Of a DNA stretch of 64,000 nucleotides, positions 16,246 through 24,598 are shown piece by piece. The DNA comes from JAPUEK01 sp963815355 (lineage in GTDB: Bacteria; Pseudomonadota; Alphaproteobacteria; Rhodobacterales; Rhodobacteraceae): the NCBI GenBank assembly GCA_963815355.1, contig CAWFGJ010000013.1:124001-188000 (forward strand), written 5' to 3'. A program made the translations under genes and the position numbers. The stretch's first letter is position 1, and the number at the start of each line of letters is the position of its first letter. The notes under the pieces are model-generated. The model made no database searches, was not told where the DNA came from, and saw only the letters and a program-made list of their open reading frames with translations.

Positions 16246-17406
16246 ATGCCAGCCTCCACCCAAAACCGCCCGACTGCTTGCCTTGCCCTTGCCGATGGCA
16301 CGGTGTTTTACGGCCATGGCTTCGGCGCAACCGGGGAAACGGTGGCGGAGTTGGTCTTCAACACCGCGATGACCGGCTATCAGGAAATCATGACGGACCC
16401 GTCTTATGCTGGGCAGGTTGTGACCTTTACATTCCCGCATGTCGGCAATGTCGGTGTGACCGCCGAGGATGATGAGACAGCGACCCCTGTCGCCGCCGGG
16501 ATGGTTGTCAAATGGGACCCGACTGAGCCGTCGAGTTGGCGCGCGACGGGCGAGTTGACCCAATGGCTGACCCAAAAAGGCCGGATCGGCGTGGGCGGCA
16601 TCGACACCCGGCGTCTGACCCGCGCGATCCGCCAGCAAGGCGCCCCGCACGTGGCCCTTGCCCACGATCCAGAGGGCAATTTTGACATCGGGGCCTTGGT
16701 TGCCAAGGCGCGGGCCTGGGCTGGGCTTGTCGGGTTGGATCTGGCCAAGGACGTCTCTTGCACCCAATCCTACCGCTGGGATGAACAGCGTTGGGCCTGG
16801 CCCGAGGGTTATACCCGTCGCGAAGGTCCGGGGCTGAAAGTTGTGGCGATCGACTATGGTGCCAAGCGCAACATCCTTCGCTGCCTTGCATCGGTGGGCT
16901 GTGATGTCACGGTTTTGCCGGCCTCTGCGACCGCCGAAGACGTGTTGGCGCTGGCACCCGAAGGTGTATTTCTGTCCAACGGTCCCGGCGATCCGGCGGC
17001 CACGGGGGCCTATGCGGTGCCGATGATCCAAGGCGTTCTGGCCAAGGATCTGCCGCTGTTTGGCATCTGCCTTGGTCACCAGATGCTGGCTTTGGCTTTG
17101 GGTGCAAAGACGGTCAAGATGAACCACGGCCACCATGGCGCCAACCACCCGGTCAAGGATCTGACCACGGGCAAGGTTGAGATTACCTCGATGAACCATG
17201 GGTTTACTGTGGACAGCCAGACCCTGCCCAAGGGCGTCGCGGAAACCCATGTCAGCCTGTTTGATGGCTCAAACTGCGGGATCGCGGTTGACGGCAAGCC
17301 GGTGTTTTCGGTCCAGTATCACCCTGAAGCAAGCCCCGGCCCGCAAGACAGCTTTTACCTGTTTGAGCGGTTTGCAGAAGCCATGCGGCAGCGTCGCAGC
17401 GCCTGA
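16246..17406 (+). CDS. carA: Carbamoyl-phosphate synthase small subunit
   Basis: Glutaminase subunit that supplies ammonia to CarB for arginine and pyrimidine synthesis. It has 386 residues. The N-terminal small domain contains FNTAMTGYQEIMTDPSYAGQ. The C-terminal class I amidotransferase domain has the nucleophile Cys275 in FGICLGHQM and the His/Glu pair in QYHPEASPGP. I use the ATG at 16246, with GGAG eight bases upstream, rather than an in-frame start at 16213. carB is not in the window. Confidence 0.96.
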   Translation: MPASTQNRPTACLALADGTVFYGHGFGATGETVAELVFNTAMTGYQEIMTDPSYAGQVVTFTFPHVGNVGVTAEDDETATPVAAGMVVKWDPTEPSSWRATGELTQWLTQKGRIGVGGIDTRRLTRAIRQQGAPHVALAHDPEGNFDIGALVAKARAWAGLVGLDLAKDVSCTQSYRWDEQRWAWPEGYTRREGPGLKVVAIDYGAKRNILRCLASVGCDVTVLPASATAEDVLALAPEGVFLSNGPGDPAATGAYAVPMIQGVLAKDLPLFGICLGHQMLALALGAKTVKMNHGHHGANHPVKDLTTGKVEITSMNHGFTVDSQTLPKGVAETHVSLFDGSNCGIAVDGKPVFSVQYHPEASPGPQDSFYLFERFAEAMRQRRSA

Positions 17407-17449
17407 CAAGGCGACGCTCGCGAAGCCTCGCGCGGCCCTTTAGGGTTCG

Positions 17450-17465
17450 TTAACGCCAAATTAAC
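17450..17465. promoter_or_regulatory. CtrA-type binding site
   Basis: TTAACGCCAAATTAAC fits TTAA-N7-TTAAC, the full CtrA box of alphaproteobacteria, and lies 35 bases before the glycosyltransferase start. CtrA is the cell-cycle/motility response regulator. In Rhodobacterales it controls motility, gene transfer agent and signalling genes. Confidence 0.6.
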
Positions 17466-17499
17466 CCCGATTCGCCAAAGTTAGGGCGAGATCGGGGGA

Positions 17500-19227
17500 A
17501 TGATGACGGCAGTTCTGCGCGCCAAAACGTCACTTGCACCGACTGCTGGCGCGGCAACGTTCCTGCGGGTGGTGCCTGCGGCCCTGCCAATCCAGCTTCC
17601 CGCGCCCGCACAATCCGTAATCGACCTTGCGGCGAATCCACCGGATTTGCGGCTGATCGACCGGCTGGGGGCAAGCCAGTGTTTGACGATGGGCGTCGCA
17701 CCGTGGCGGCAGATCGGCGGCACCACGCTGATCGCCACGGCGGATCTCAACAGCTTTGCCCGCAACCGCGCCGCGCTCGAAGCCTCATTTGGCGCCGTCA
17801 CCGCCTTTGTTGCGCCCCCCGCTGCCATTACCGACGCGGTGTTTGCGTTGCGCGGGGCGGACCTTGCCCTGCGTTCGGAAAGAACGGTTGACGCCGCAGA
17901 GAGTTGTCGGGGGTATCGCAGCGCCCGGCTGCATGCGCCGCTGGCGCTTGCGGGCGTTCTGCTATGCCTGCTGCTGCTGCATGCCCCGGTGGCCACACTG
18001 ATCACCGCGACGGCCCTGGCGCTGTTCGCGATGGCGTCTTTCGTGGCGCTGAAACTCGCCGCTTGGGCACGCATGGGCCGCACAGCGCCGCACCCGGTCA
18101 GCGTTACACCGATCCAGCTGCCGAAAGTGTCGGTGATGGTGGCCCTTTACCGCGAAAGTGACATCGCCGCCCGCCTGATCCGCCGGTTGGGGATGCTGGA
18201 CTACCCGCGGGAGTTGCTTGAGATCCTGCTGGTGGTTGAGGCCGACGATTCGGTGACCCGCGAGGCGCTTGCGCAGGCCTTTCTTCCGCCGTGGATGCGG
18301 CTGGTGGTGGTGCCAGAGGGCACCGTCAAGACCAAGCCACGTGCGCTCAACTACGCGCTGGACCATTGCCATGGCAGTATCGTCGGCGTCTACGATGCCG
18401 AAGACGCGCCAGAACCGGATCAAATCCGCAAGGTCGCCGCACAGTTTCACAACGCGCCCGCCGAGGTGGCCTGCCTGCAAGGGCGGCTTGATTTTTACAA
18501 CCCGCGGGTCAACTGGCTGTCGCGGTGCTTTACGATCGAATACGCGGCCTGGTTCCGGCTGTTTCTGCCGGGCATTGCGCGGCTTGGGCTTGCGGTCCCT
18601 CTGGGCGGCACCACGCTCTTTTTCCGCCGTGAGATGCTGGAAAAGCTGGGCCGCTGGGATGCGCATAACGTTACCGAAGACGCTGATCTGGGCATCCGTT
18701 TGGCGCGGCATGGGCTTCGAACAGCGCTTCTGGACAGCACCACCTATGAAGAGGCCAATTGCATCGGCGGGTCATGGATCAAGCAACGTTCCCGGTGGAG
18801 CAAGGGCTATATGATGACCTGGCTGGCGCATATGCGCGATCCGGCCGCCCTTTGGCGGCAGCTTGGGCCGCGGCAGTTCCTTGGCTTTCAGGTGCTGATC
18901 CTGGGCAGCCTGCTTCAGGCCTTGCTGGCCCCGTTGCTATGGTCGCTCTGGTTGGTGCCCTTAGGTGTCGTGCATCCGCTTGTGACGGCGCTAGGCCCCT
19001 TTGGTTTTGGCGTGCTGTGGATCAGCCTTTTGTTGACCGAAGTGCTGTCGATCTCGTTCAACATAGCCGGCCTCCGCCGGAGCGGTCAAAAGCTTAGCCC
19101 GCTTTGGGTGCTGACACTTGCGGCCTACTATCCGTTGGCCACCGTCGCCGCCTATAAAGCCGCGTGGGAGATGCTGACCTGTCCGTTTTACTGGGACAAA
19201 ACCAGCCACGGCCAGTTTGACCAGTAA
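17500..19227 (+). CDS. Membrane glycosyltransferase family 2 (BcsA-like) with an MshEN-like N-terminus
   Basis: A 575-residue processive-type polysaccharide synthase. Residues 1-135 are soluble and resemble the second half of the GspE_N/MshEN fold (GVAPWRQIGGTTLIATADLN). Two hydrophobic segments at about 145-185 precede the GT-A domain with DAED (299-302), TED (392-394) and Q429-R-S-R-W433. Four or more membrane helices follow. The motif set is that of cellulose or beta-glucan synthases, but no bcsB, bcsC or bcsZ is adjacent, so the polymer is unknown. MshEN domains can bind cyclic di-GMP; whether this truncated version does is an inference. An ATG at 17503 is an alternative start. A CtrA-type box lies upstream. 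Confidence 0.85.
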   Translation: MMTAVLRAKTSLAPTAGAATFLRVVPAALPIQLPAPAQSVIDLAANPPDLRLIDRLGASQCLTMGVAPWRQIGGTTLIATADLNSFARNRAALEASFGAVTAFVAPPAAITDAVFALRGADLALRSERTVDAAESCRGYRSARLHAPLALAGVLLCLLLLHAPVATLITATALALFAMASFVALKLAAWARMGRTAPHPVSVTPIQLPKVSVMVALYRESDIAARLIRRLGMLDYPRELLEILLVVEADDSVTREALAQAFLPPWMRLVVVPEGTVKTKPRALNYALDHCHGSIVGVYDAEDAPEPDQIRKVAAQFHNAPAEVACLQGRLDFYNPRVNWLSRCFTIEYAAWFRLFLPGIARLGLAVPLGGTTLFFRREMLEKLGRWDAHNVTEDADLGIRLARHGLRTALLDSTTYEEANCIGGSWIKQRSRWSKGYMMTWLAHMRDPAALWRQLGPRQFLGFQVLILGSLLQALLAPLLWSLWLVPLGVVHPLVTALGPFGFGVLWISLLLTEVLSISFNIAGLRRSGQKLSPLWVLTLAAYYPLATVAAYKAAWEMLTCPFYWDKTSHGQFDQ

Positions 19228-19896
19228 TTAGCGCGTCCGCAATTCGCCCGCATCCACCCGCAAGCGTGTCTCGAAGGCTTTGGAGATATGCGATTTTAGC
19301 GCCTGATACGCCGCCTCGCCGTCACGGGCCTCAATGGCCAGCACGATCTGGTCATGCTCGGCCAAGGCCACCTCGTCGCGGCCTTCCGCCGCGAAAGAGG
19401 TTGTCGCCATCAACGCCATCGACCGATGCACAAGATCCAGTTGTTGGACCAAAAAGCGGTTGTGGCTGGCCAGATGGATCTGCTTGTGGAACCTCTTGTT
19501 TGCCCGGCTCAACACGCGCGGGTCACCCCCAAGCAAGCGCCGGTCATCTTCGACCATCCCGCGCAGAACCCGCACCTCTTCGTCGGTGGCATGGCGCGCT
19601 GCCAGGCGGGCAGCCAACCCCTCCAACTCGGTCCTTACGGTGTAAAGTTCGGACAATTGGTTATGATCCAGCGAGGCGACGATCAAACTGCGCCCGTCGC
19701 GCGTCAGCATGGATTGGGTTTCCAACCGTTGCAGCGCCTCTCGCACCGGGGTGCGCGACACGCCAAGCCGCTCGGCAAGCTCCGATTCCACCAAGCGATC
19801 GCCGGCCTTGTATTGTCCGCTCTCAATGGCCGCCAAAATCAGCGAATAAGCATCTTTTTGCACCACACTCCCCCTTACTTCCCCGAAGCGAGACAC
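19228..19896 (-). CDS. GntR-family regulator, FCD (FadR) subfamily
   Basis: Transcription factor of 222 residues. The N-terminal winged helix contains the GntR signature (GDRLVESELAERLGVSRTPV, about 32-51). The C-terminal all-helical FCD ligand domain has the likely metal ligands in RANKRFHKQIH and the later His (EHDQIVLAI, KSHISKA). FCD ligands are usually organic acids. The stop abuts the stop of the glycosyltransferase gene with no spacer. Its regulon cannot be read from the context. Confidence 0.9.
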   Translation of the reverse strand: MSRFGEVRGSVVQKDAYSLILAAIESGQYKAGDRLVESELAERLGVSRTPVREALQRLETQSMLTRDGRSLIVASLDHNQLSELYTVRTELEGLAARLAARHATDEEVRVLRGMVEDDRRLLGGDPRVLSRANKRFHKQIHLASHNRFLVQQLDLVHRSMALMATTSFAAEGRDEVALAEHDQIVLAIEARDGEAAYQALKSHISKAFETRLRVDAGELRTR

Positions 19897-19979
19897 TACC
19901 CGCCAACCCGCGCCCCATCAACCCGCCCGTTGCCAGCCCCGCCCCCACGCGTTAGGAGCATGGAGGACAGGATGGGACC

Positions 19980-20624
19980 ATGGTCAAACAGCACTTCGCG
20001 CATGTCACAACTTGGGTCTTTGACCTCGACAACACGCTTTACCCGCCGCGCTATCGGCTTTTTGACCAGATCGAGGTCAAGATGACCGCTTGGGTGATGG
20101 AGGCGCTGCGCGTCCCCGAGGCCGAGGCGAACCGACTGCGCCAGCATTACTGGCAACACTACGGCACGACACTTGCCGGCCTGATGCGCGAACATGCGAT
20201 TGATCCGGCCCCTTACCTGACCGCCGTGCATGACATCGACTTCTCGGCCCTGCCCGCCGATCCCGTCCTTGCTGCCCGGATTGCCGCATTGCCGGGACGC
20301 CGGATCATCTACACCAACGGGTGCGAGCCCTACGCCCAGCGGGTGCTGGAAGCGCGCGGCCTGTCCGGCCTGTTTGATGCCGTCTACGGGGTAGAGCACG
20401 CGGGCTTTCTGCCCAAACCCGAGCGGCAGGCCTTCGAGGCGGTCTTTGCCCTGGATGCGCTGGACCCGACCCGCGCGGCCATGTTCGAAGATGACGCCCG
20501 CAATCTCGCAGCCCCCCATGCGATGGGGATGCGCACCGTCCACATCGCGCCCACGCAAGAGCCTTCCGACCACATCCACCACCATGCCGAAGACCTGACT
20601 GCGTTTTTGTCGCAGCTCACTTAG
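19980..20624 (+). CDS. HAD-type pyrimidine 5'-nucleotidase
   Basis: Haloacid-dehalogenase-fold phosphatase of 214 residues. Motif I is FDLDNTLYPP (nucleophile Asp plus Asp), motif II is IIYTNG, motif III uses the Lys of KPERQAF, and motif IV is FEDDARNL. The YPP sequence and size match the SDT1/pyrimidine 5'-nucleotidase group of alphaproteobacteria. The start at 19980 follows GGACAGGATGGG. It is divergent from the GntR gene by 83 bp. Confidence 0.88.
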   Translation: MVKQHFAHVTTWVFDLDNTLYPPRYRLFDQIEVKMTAWVMEALRVPEAEANRLRQHYWQHYGTTLAGLMREHAIDPAPYLTAVHDIDFSALPADPVLAARIAALPGRRIIYTNGCEPYAQRVLEARGLSGLFDAVYGVEHAGFLPKPERQAFEAVFALDALDPTRAAMFEDDARNLAAPHAMGMRTVHIAPTQEPSDHIHHHAEDLTAFLSQLT

Positions 20625-20698
20625 GCGCCTGCGACAACGGGGCACCTTCAGATCGCAGGCATTGGCCCCCATCTGTACTCTGCAAACAGGAGTCACAG

Positions 20699-20935
20699 AT
20701 GTCGCATTCTTCCATCGCAATCGCCCCGCGCCCCGCACTCCCCGGCCTGCCCATCCTAGGGCCGCTGGCGCGGGCAATTTCTAAAGATATCAACCTGATC
20801 TACTATCTTTTGGTCATCTTGGTGACCGCCGTTGTGCTGGCGATGAAGGTCTGGGGCCTTGCGGCGCTGGCCATGACGGCCGTTGCACTGGTCCCGGTGA
20901 TGTTCATCCTGCTGATCCTGACCACCCTTCCCTAA
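20699..20935 (+). CDS. Small conserved two-helix membrane protein
   Basis: A 78-residue protein of unknown function. Two hydrophobic segments (about 33-52 and 55-76) follow a short polar, proline-rich N-terminus (APRPALPGLPILGPLARA). A good ribosome site (AGGAG) precedes the ATG. Its conservation I recall only loosely from related genomes. It lies between the nucleotidase and the UbiH-type gene, all on the forward strand, and may share transcription with either. Confidence 0.7.
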   Translation: MSHSSIAIAPRPALPGLPILGPLARAISKDINLIYYLLVILVTAVVLAMKVWGLAALAMTAVALVPVMFILLILTTLP

Positions 20936-21010
20936 GGCCAGGACCGGTCGCTTTGTCGCTTCGCTTTCCGCGCAACGCACCCTATCGTTGGGGCAACAAA
21001 CGGAGCCGCC

Positions 21011-22210
21011 ATGACCCGCCTGCACACCGACATTCTGATCTCTGGCGGCGGTGTCGCCGGGCTTTCGGCGGCGGCGGCCTTTGGCTCTGCCGGGTTTTCA
21101 GTAATCTGTGTCGACCCGACGCCGCCGGTGACCGATGCCGCGGCCGAGGGTGCCGACCAGCGCAGCACGGCGTTTTTGACCCCCTCCATCTCGGTGCTTG
21201 AAGCTGCGGGCCTTTGGGCACGCCTTGCCCCCCATGCCGCCGCGTTGCAGATCATGCGGATCGTTGACGCCGGCAGGGATGCGGCAACAACCAGCGTCGT
21301 GACGGACTTTGACGCCAAGGACCTGTCGGACGCCCCCTTTGGCTGGAACCTGCCGAACTGGCTCTTGCGGCGGGAGATGATGGCCCGCTTGGCCGAACTG
21401 CCAAACGTGCGGTTCTTGCCGGGCGTGGCGACAACCGCCCTGCTGACCCGCGAGGCCGAAGCACTGGTCTCGCTCTCTGACGGCAGCCGGGTTGCGGCAA
21501 AGCTGGCACTGGCCGCCGATGGTCGTGGCTCCATCCTGCGCGACGCTGCGGGCATCGGCGTCCACACCCTGCGCTACGGCCAAAAGGCGCTGGCCTTTTC
21601 CGTAACCCACCCGGTGCCGCATGATAATGTCTCGACCGAGATCCACCGCACGGGCGGCCCCTTCACCATGGTGCCGCTACCCGACCGGAACGGGGCACCA
21701 AGCTCTGCTGTCGTATGGATGGAACGCGGGCCCGAAGTGCAGCGCCTTGCCGCCCTGCCCCAAGCCGCGTTTGAGGCGGCTTTGGCCGAACGGTCCTGCG
21801 GTATTCTTGGCCCACTGACGCTTGCGACCCGTCGCAGCGTCTGGCCGATCATCAGCCAATGGGCGCAACGGATGGCAGGCGAACGGCTGGCCCTGATGGC
21901 CGAGGCGGCCCACGTCGTACCGCCCATCGGCGCGCAGGGGTTGAACATGAGCCTTGCCGACCTGTCGCTGCTGCTGGACCTTGCACAGGCCGATCCGGCA
22001 GGCTTGGGCGGGGCGGCGATGCTGGACGCCTACCACCGCCGCCGTTACCCCGAGGTGCTGGCCCGCGTGACCGGGATCGACGCGCTGAACCGTGCCTCCA
22101 TGGCCAGCGCGCCCGGATTGCGCGATTTGCGTAGCGCCGCCCTGCGCGGCCTGCACGGAACCGTGCCACTGCGCCACAGCCTGATGAAAGCCGGCCTGGG
22201 CCTGCGCTAG
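21011..22210 (+). CDS. UbiH/UbiF-family FAD-dependent hydroxylase
   Basis: A 399-residue flavoprotein monooxygenase, probably for one ring hydroxylation of ubiquinone synthesis. The dinucleotide motif GGGVAGLS is near residue 11, the second FAD motif is AADGRGSILRDAAGI near 165, and the third is EAAHVVPPIGAQGLNMS near 300, with Glu where the classical motif has Asp. Which ring position it hydroxylates cannot be told. It is forward, 75 bp after the small membrane protein. Confidence 0.88.
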   Translation: MTRLHTDILISGGGVAGLSAAAAFGSAGFSVICVDPTPPVTDAAAEGADQRSTAFLTPSISVLEAAGLWARLAPHAAALQIMRIVDAGRDAATTSVVTDFDAKDLSDAPFGWNLPNWLLRREMMARLAELPNVRFLPGVATTALLTREAEALVSLSDGSRVAAKLALAADGRGSILRDAAGIGVHTLRYGQKALAFSVTHPVPHDNVSTEIHRTGGPFTMVPLPDRNGAPSSAVVWMERGPEVQRLAALPQAAFEAALAERSCGILGPLTLATRRSVWPIISQWAQRMAGERLALMAEAAHVVPPIGAQGLNMSLADLSLLLDLAQADPAGLGGAAMLDAYHRRRYPEVLARVTGIDALNRASMASAPGLRDLRSAALRGLHGTVPLRHSLMKAGLGLR

Positions 22211-22267
22211 CCCCGGATCAGCGCCCGCACCAAACCCGGCCCGACACCCTGCCGCGCCGCCAACCCA

Positions 22268-22287
22268 TCATCTCGGCCTAAATACTC
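22268..22287 (-). repeat. Dispersed extragenic element, reverse copy
   Basis: On the reverse strand the sequence is GAGTATTTAGGCCGAGATGA, aligning to the core of the copies at 14935, 23531 and 35067. It lies in the 89-bp gap between two convergent genes. Confidence 0.65.
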
Positions 22288-22299
22288 ACCTTTTCTTCT

Positions 22300-23427
22300 T
22301 CAAACGAAAACCGCGTCGATTGCCCGGCCCAAACGCCCCAGCGTCGCCTCGACATCGGCCAATTTGTCCAGACCAAACAACCCCAGCCGGAAGGTGCGAA
22401 AGCTTTCGCCCTCGCCCACTTGCAGCGGTACACCCGCAGCAATTTGCAGGCCAAGATCGCGGAACTTCGCGCCGTTCTGGATGGCGGGATCGGTGGTATA
22501 GCTGACGACAACCCCCGGGGCGCCAAAACCTTGCGCCGCAACAGAGGTGATGCCCCGCGCAGCAAGCAAACTGCGCACCGCCGAACCGAGGCGCCATTGC
22601 GCCTCTTTGGCGGCCTCAAACCCCATAGCCTTGGTTTCAAGCATCGCATCACGCAGGCCAACGATCGCGTCTGTGGGCAGCGTGGCGTGGTAAGCATGAC
22701 CACCGCCTTCATAAGCTGCCATGATGCTGCGCCATTTCTTCAGATCCAGCGCAAAGCTGGACGAGGTCGTTTCGGCAAGCCGCGCCTCGGCCCTTGGGCC
22801 CATAACCACAATCCCCGCCGCAGGCGAAGCCGACCATCCCTTTTGCGGGGCCGAAATCAGCACATCGACGCCCAATGCGGCCATATCCACCCAGACGCAG
22901 CCCGAGGCGATGCAATCCAGCACCATCAACGCGCCGACCTCTTTGGCCGCAGCCGCCATGGCCGCAATATAGGCATCCGGCAGGATAATACCGGAGGACG
23001 TTTCGACATGCGGTGCGAAGACCGCGTCGGGCTTTACCTCAAGGATGCGGGCGACCACCTCTTCGATGGGCGGGGGCGCATAGGGGGCTTGGGCGCCGTT
23101 TCCGGTCTGGCGCGCCATGACGACGGTGGTGTCACTGGCAATGCCGCCGGCCTCGAAAATCTGGGTCCAGCGGTAGGAAAACCAGCCATTGCGCACGATC
23201 AGGACCGAGCCTTGGCCGAACTGTCGGGCCACAGCCTCCATCGCATAGGTGCCGCCGCCGGGGATCAGCGCCACGGCGCTGCCATGGTAGACGTCCTTCA
23301 GCAGGCCAGAAACGTCGCGCATCACGGCCTGAAACCGGGCCGACATGTGGTTGAGTGAGCGATCGGTGAAAACAACAGAGAATTCTTCAAGCCCGTCCGG
23401 GTCGATATGGTCATGTGGCAATTTCAT
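22300..23427 (-). CDS. Class V aminotransferase (alanine/serine-glyoxylate type)
   Basis: PLP enzyme of 375 residues, fold type I class V. The N-terminal segment with TDRSLNHMSARF and the glycine-rich IPGGGTYAMEA are typical. The PLP-binding lysine is in SAPQKGW near residue 195, preceded by the Asp in VLDCIASGCVWVD. The likely reaction is transamination between alanine or serine and glyoxylate. I start at the ATG at 23427, which has AGGAGG upstream. The frame continues farther but without a start of comparable quality. The two Lrp-type regulator genes lie just upstream on the same strand. Confidence 0.87.
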   Translation of the reverse strand: MKLPHDHIDPDGLEEFSVVFTDRSLNHMSARFQAVMRDVSGLLKDVYHGSAVALIPGGGTYAMEAVARQFGQGSVLIVRNGWFSYRWTQIFEAGGIASDTTVVMARQTGNGAQAPYAPPPIEEVVARILEVKPDAVFAPHVETSSGIILPDAYIAAMAAAAKEVGALMVLDCIASGCVWVDMAALGVDVLISAPQKGWSASPAAGIVVMGPRAEARLAETTSSSFALDLKKWRSIMAAYEGGGHAYHATLPTDAIVGLRDAMLETKAMGFEAAKEAQWRLGSAVRSLLAARGITSVAAQGFGAPGVVVSYTTDPAIQNGAKFRDLGLQIAAGVPLQVGEGESFRTFRLGLFGLDKLADVEATLGRLGRAIDAVFV

Positions 23428-23509
23428 TGGGGCCTCCTGCCTTTGCGGCACAGGATAGACCGGGCGGGTGGGGGGTGACCAGCCCTGTGTTTGTCTGCGG
23501 GCCCGGCGG

Positions 23510-23555
23510 CCGGGGCGCTGCCCCGGACCCCGGAGTATTTTGGCCAAGATGAAGG
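23510..23555 (+). repeat. Composite hairpin plus dispersed element
   Basis: The hairpin CCGGGGC-GCT-GCCCCGG (23510-23526) is followed at 23531 by CGGAGTATTTTGGCC, then AAGATGAAGG. It starts two bases after the end of the reverse-strand Lrp gene, so it may double as its transcript end. Confidence 0.75.
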
Positions 23556-23557
23556 CC

Positions 23558-24016
23558 TTAGCCCAAGGGGCCAGGGCGGCGCTCTTCCGTCAGGACGACG
23601 TTGGCTTCGACCTGCCCCACGCCGGGCAGCGTCATGATGCGGCGGCGCAGCACACGTTCGAAATCGGCGATGTCGCGGGCGACGACGCGCAGGCGGTAGT
23701 CAAAGAGGCCAAGGACGTGCTGGACCACCTGCACCTCGGGGATGGCGACGACGGCGCGCTCAAAGTCTTCAAGGCTGATCCGGCCCCGTGTGGCGAGTTT
23801 GACGCCGAGAAACACCGTCACGCCAAAACCCAAAGCCGCGCGGTCCACCTCGACCCGGCGGCCCGCGAGGATGCCTGCCTCTTCCAGACGACGCACCCGG
23901 CGCCAAGCAGCGGGTTGAGACAGGCCGAAACGGCGCCCCAGTTCGCCCGCAGAGAGCCCGCCCTCTTGGGCCAGTGCACGCAAGATTGCCCGGTCGTGAT
24001 CATCAAGGTCGATCAT
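23558..24016 (-). CDS. Lrp/AsnC-family regulator (second of a pair)
   Basis: A 152-residue transcription factor: N-terminal winged helix (DDHDRAILRALAQEGGLSAG, recognition helix around SQPAAWRRVRRLEEAG) and C-terminal RAM (ligand-sensing, oligomerising) domain. Its ATG overlaps the stop of the other Lrp gene by four bases, so the two are co-translated and could form mixed oligomers. The likely targets, by position, are ilvC or the adjacent aminotransferase. Confidence 0.9.
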   Translation of the reverse strand: MIDLDDHDRAILRALAQEGGLSAGELGRRFGLSQPAAWRRVRRLEEAGILAGRRVEVDRAALGFGVTVFLGVKLATRGRISLEDFERAVVAIPEVQVVQHVLGLFDYRLRVVARDIADFERVLRRRIMTLPGVGQVEANVVLTEERRPGPLG

Positions 24017-24471
24017 AGAGGCAAGGCCTCGGCTTCCTTGATCGTGGCGATCAACATCAGCGCTTCGAGTTCGGCAATATGGGGCAGCGCAAGGATGCGA
24101 CGGCGGTAGACCTCTTGATAATGGCCCATGTCGCGCGCGATGACATTCAGGCGCACATCCACCCGCCCCAGCAAGGTTTCAATCGCCACCACTTCGGGCA
24201 CTTCACGGGCGGCGGCGATGAATTCGTCAAAGGCGCGCGGGTTGGTTTTATCGAGGGTAAAGCGCAGCGACACCTCAACCGAAAACCCCAGACGCCGCCA
24301 GTCAATCACGGCGCGCTCGGACCGGATGACGCCGGCTTCGGTCAGCCGCTCCAGCCGACGCCACAGCGTGGCGGGGGTGACGCCCGCCCGTGCAGCCAGA
24401 TCGACCCGCGGCAAAGCAGGTTCGGCCAAATAGTGGCGCAAGATACGGCGGTCGGTGTCGTCAATCTGCAT
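24013..24471 (-). CDS. Lrp/AsnC-family regulator (first of a pair)
   Basis: A 152-residue regulator with the same domain order as its neighbour: winged helix (DDTDRRILRHYLAEPALPRV, then TPATLWRRLERLTEAG) and RAM domain. It is transcribed divergently from ilvC across 127 bp of AT-rich DNA, the usual arrangement for an Lrp-type regulator of a branched-chain amino acid gene. The sequence identity of the pair is modest, so this is an old duplication rather than a recent one. Confidence 0.9.
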   Translation of the reverse strand: MQIDDTDRRILRHYLAEPALPRVDLAARAGVTPATLWRRLERLTEAGVIRSERAVIDWRRLGFSVEVSLRFTLDKTNPRAFDEFIAAAREVPEVVAIETLLGRVDVRLNVIARDMGHYQEVYRRRILALPHIAELEALMLIATIKEAEALPL

Positions 24472-24598
24472 GAATTATTCAAACTACAGCTATATTGAGA
24501 ATGATCTTTCCCATATTTCGGATCAATCGTCAAATATTGCACAGGATTACGGCCAGAAATGCCTATTGTCGCGCCATCAACCTATGAAGGAGACCGCC
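24472..24598. promoter_or_regulatory. Divergent promoter region, Lrp pair / ilvC
   Basis: 127 bp, distinctly AT-rich (for example TGAATTATTCAAACTACAG and the ATATT-containing stretches near 24493 and 24533). It must hold both promoters and probable Lrp-type sites. No leader peptide with branched-chain codons and no attenuator hairpin is visible before the ilvC ribosome site (AAGGAG). Confidence 0.6.

Noticed and set aside
23558..24471. Possible siroheme decarboxylase pair (AhbA/AhbB or NirD-L type), which also have AsnC-like folds
   Set aside because: Both proteins have ordinary winged-helix recognition helices, and no heme or nitrite-reductase genes are near; regulators are the simpler reading.
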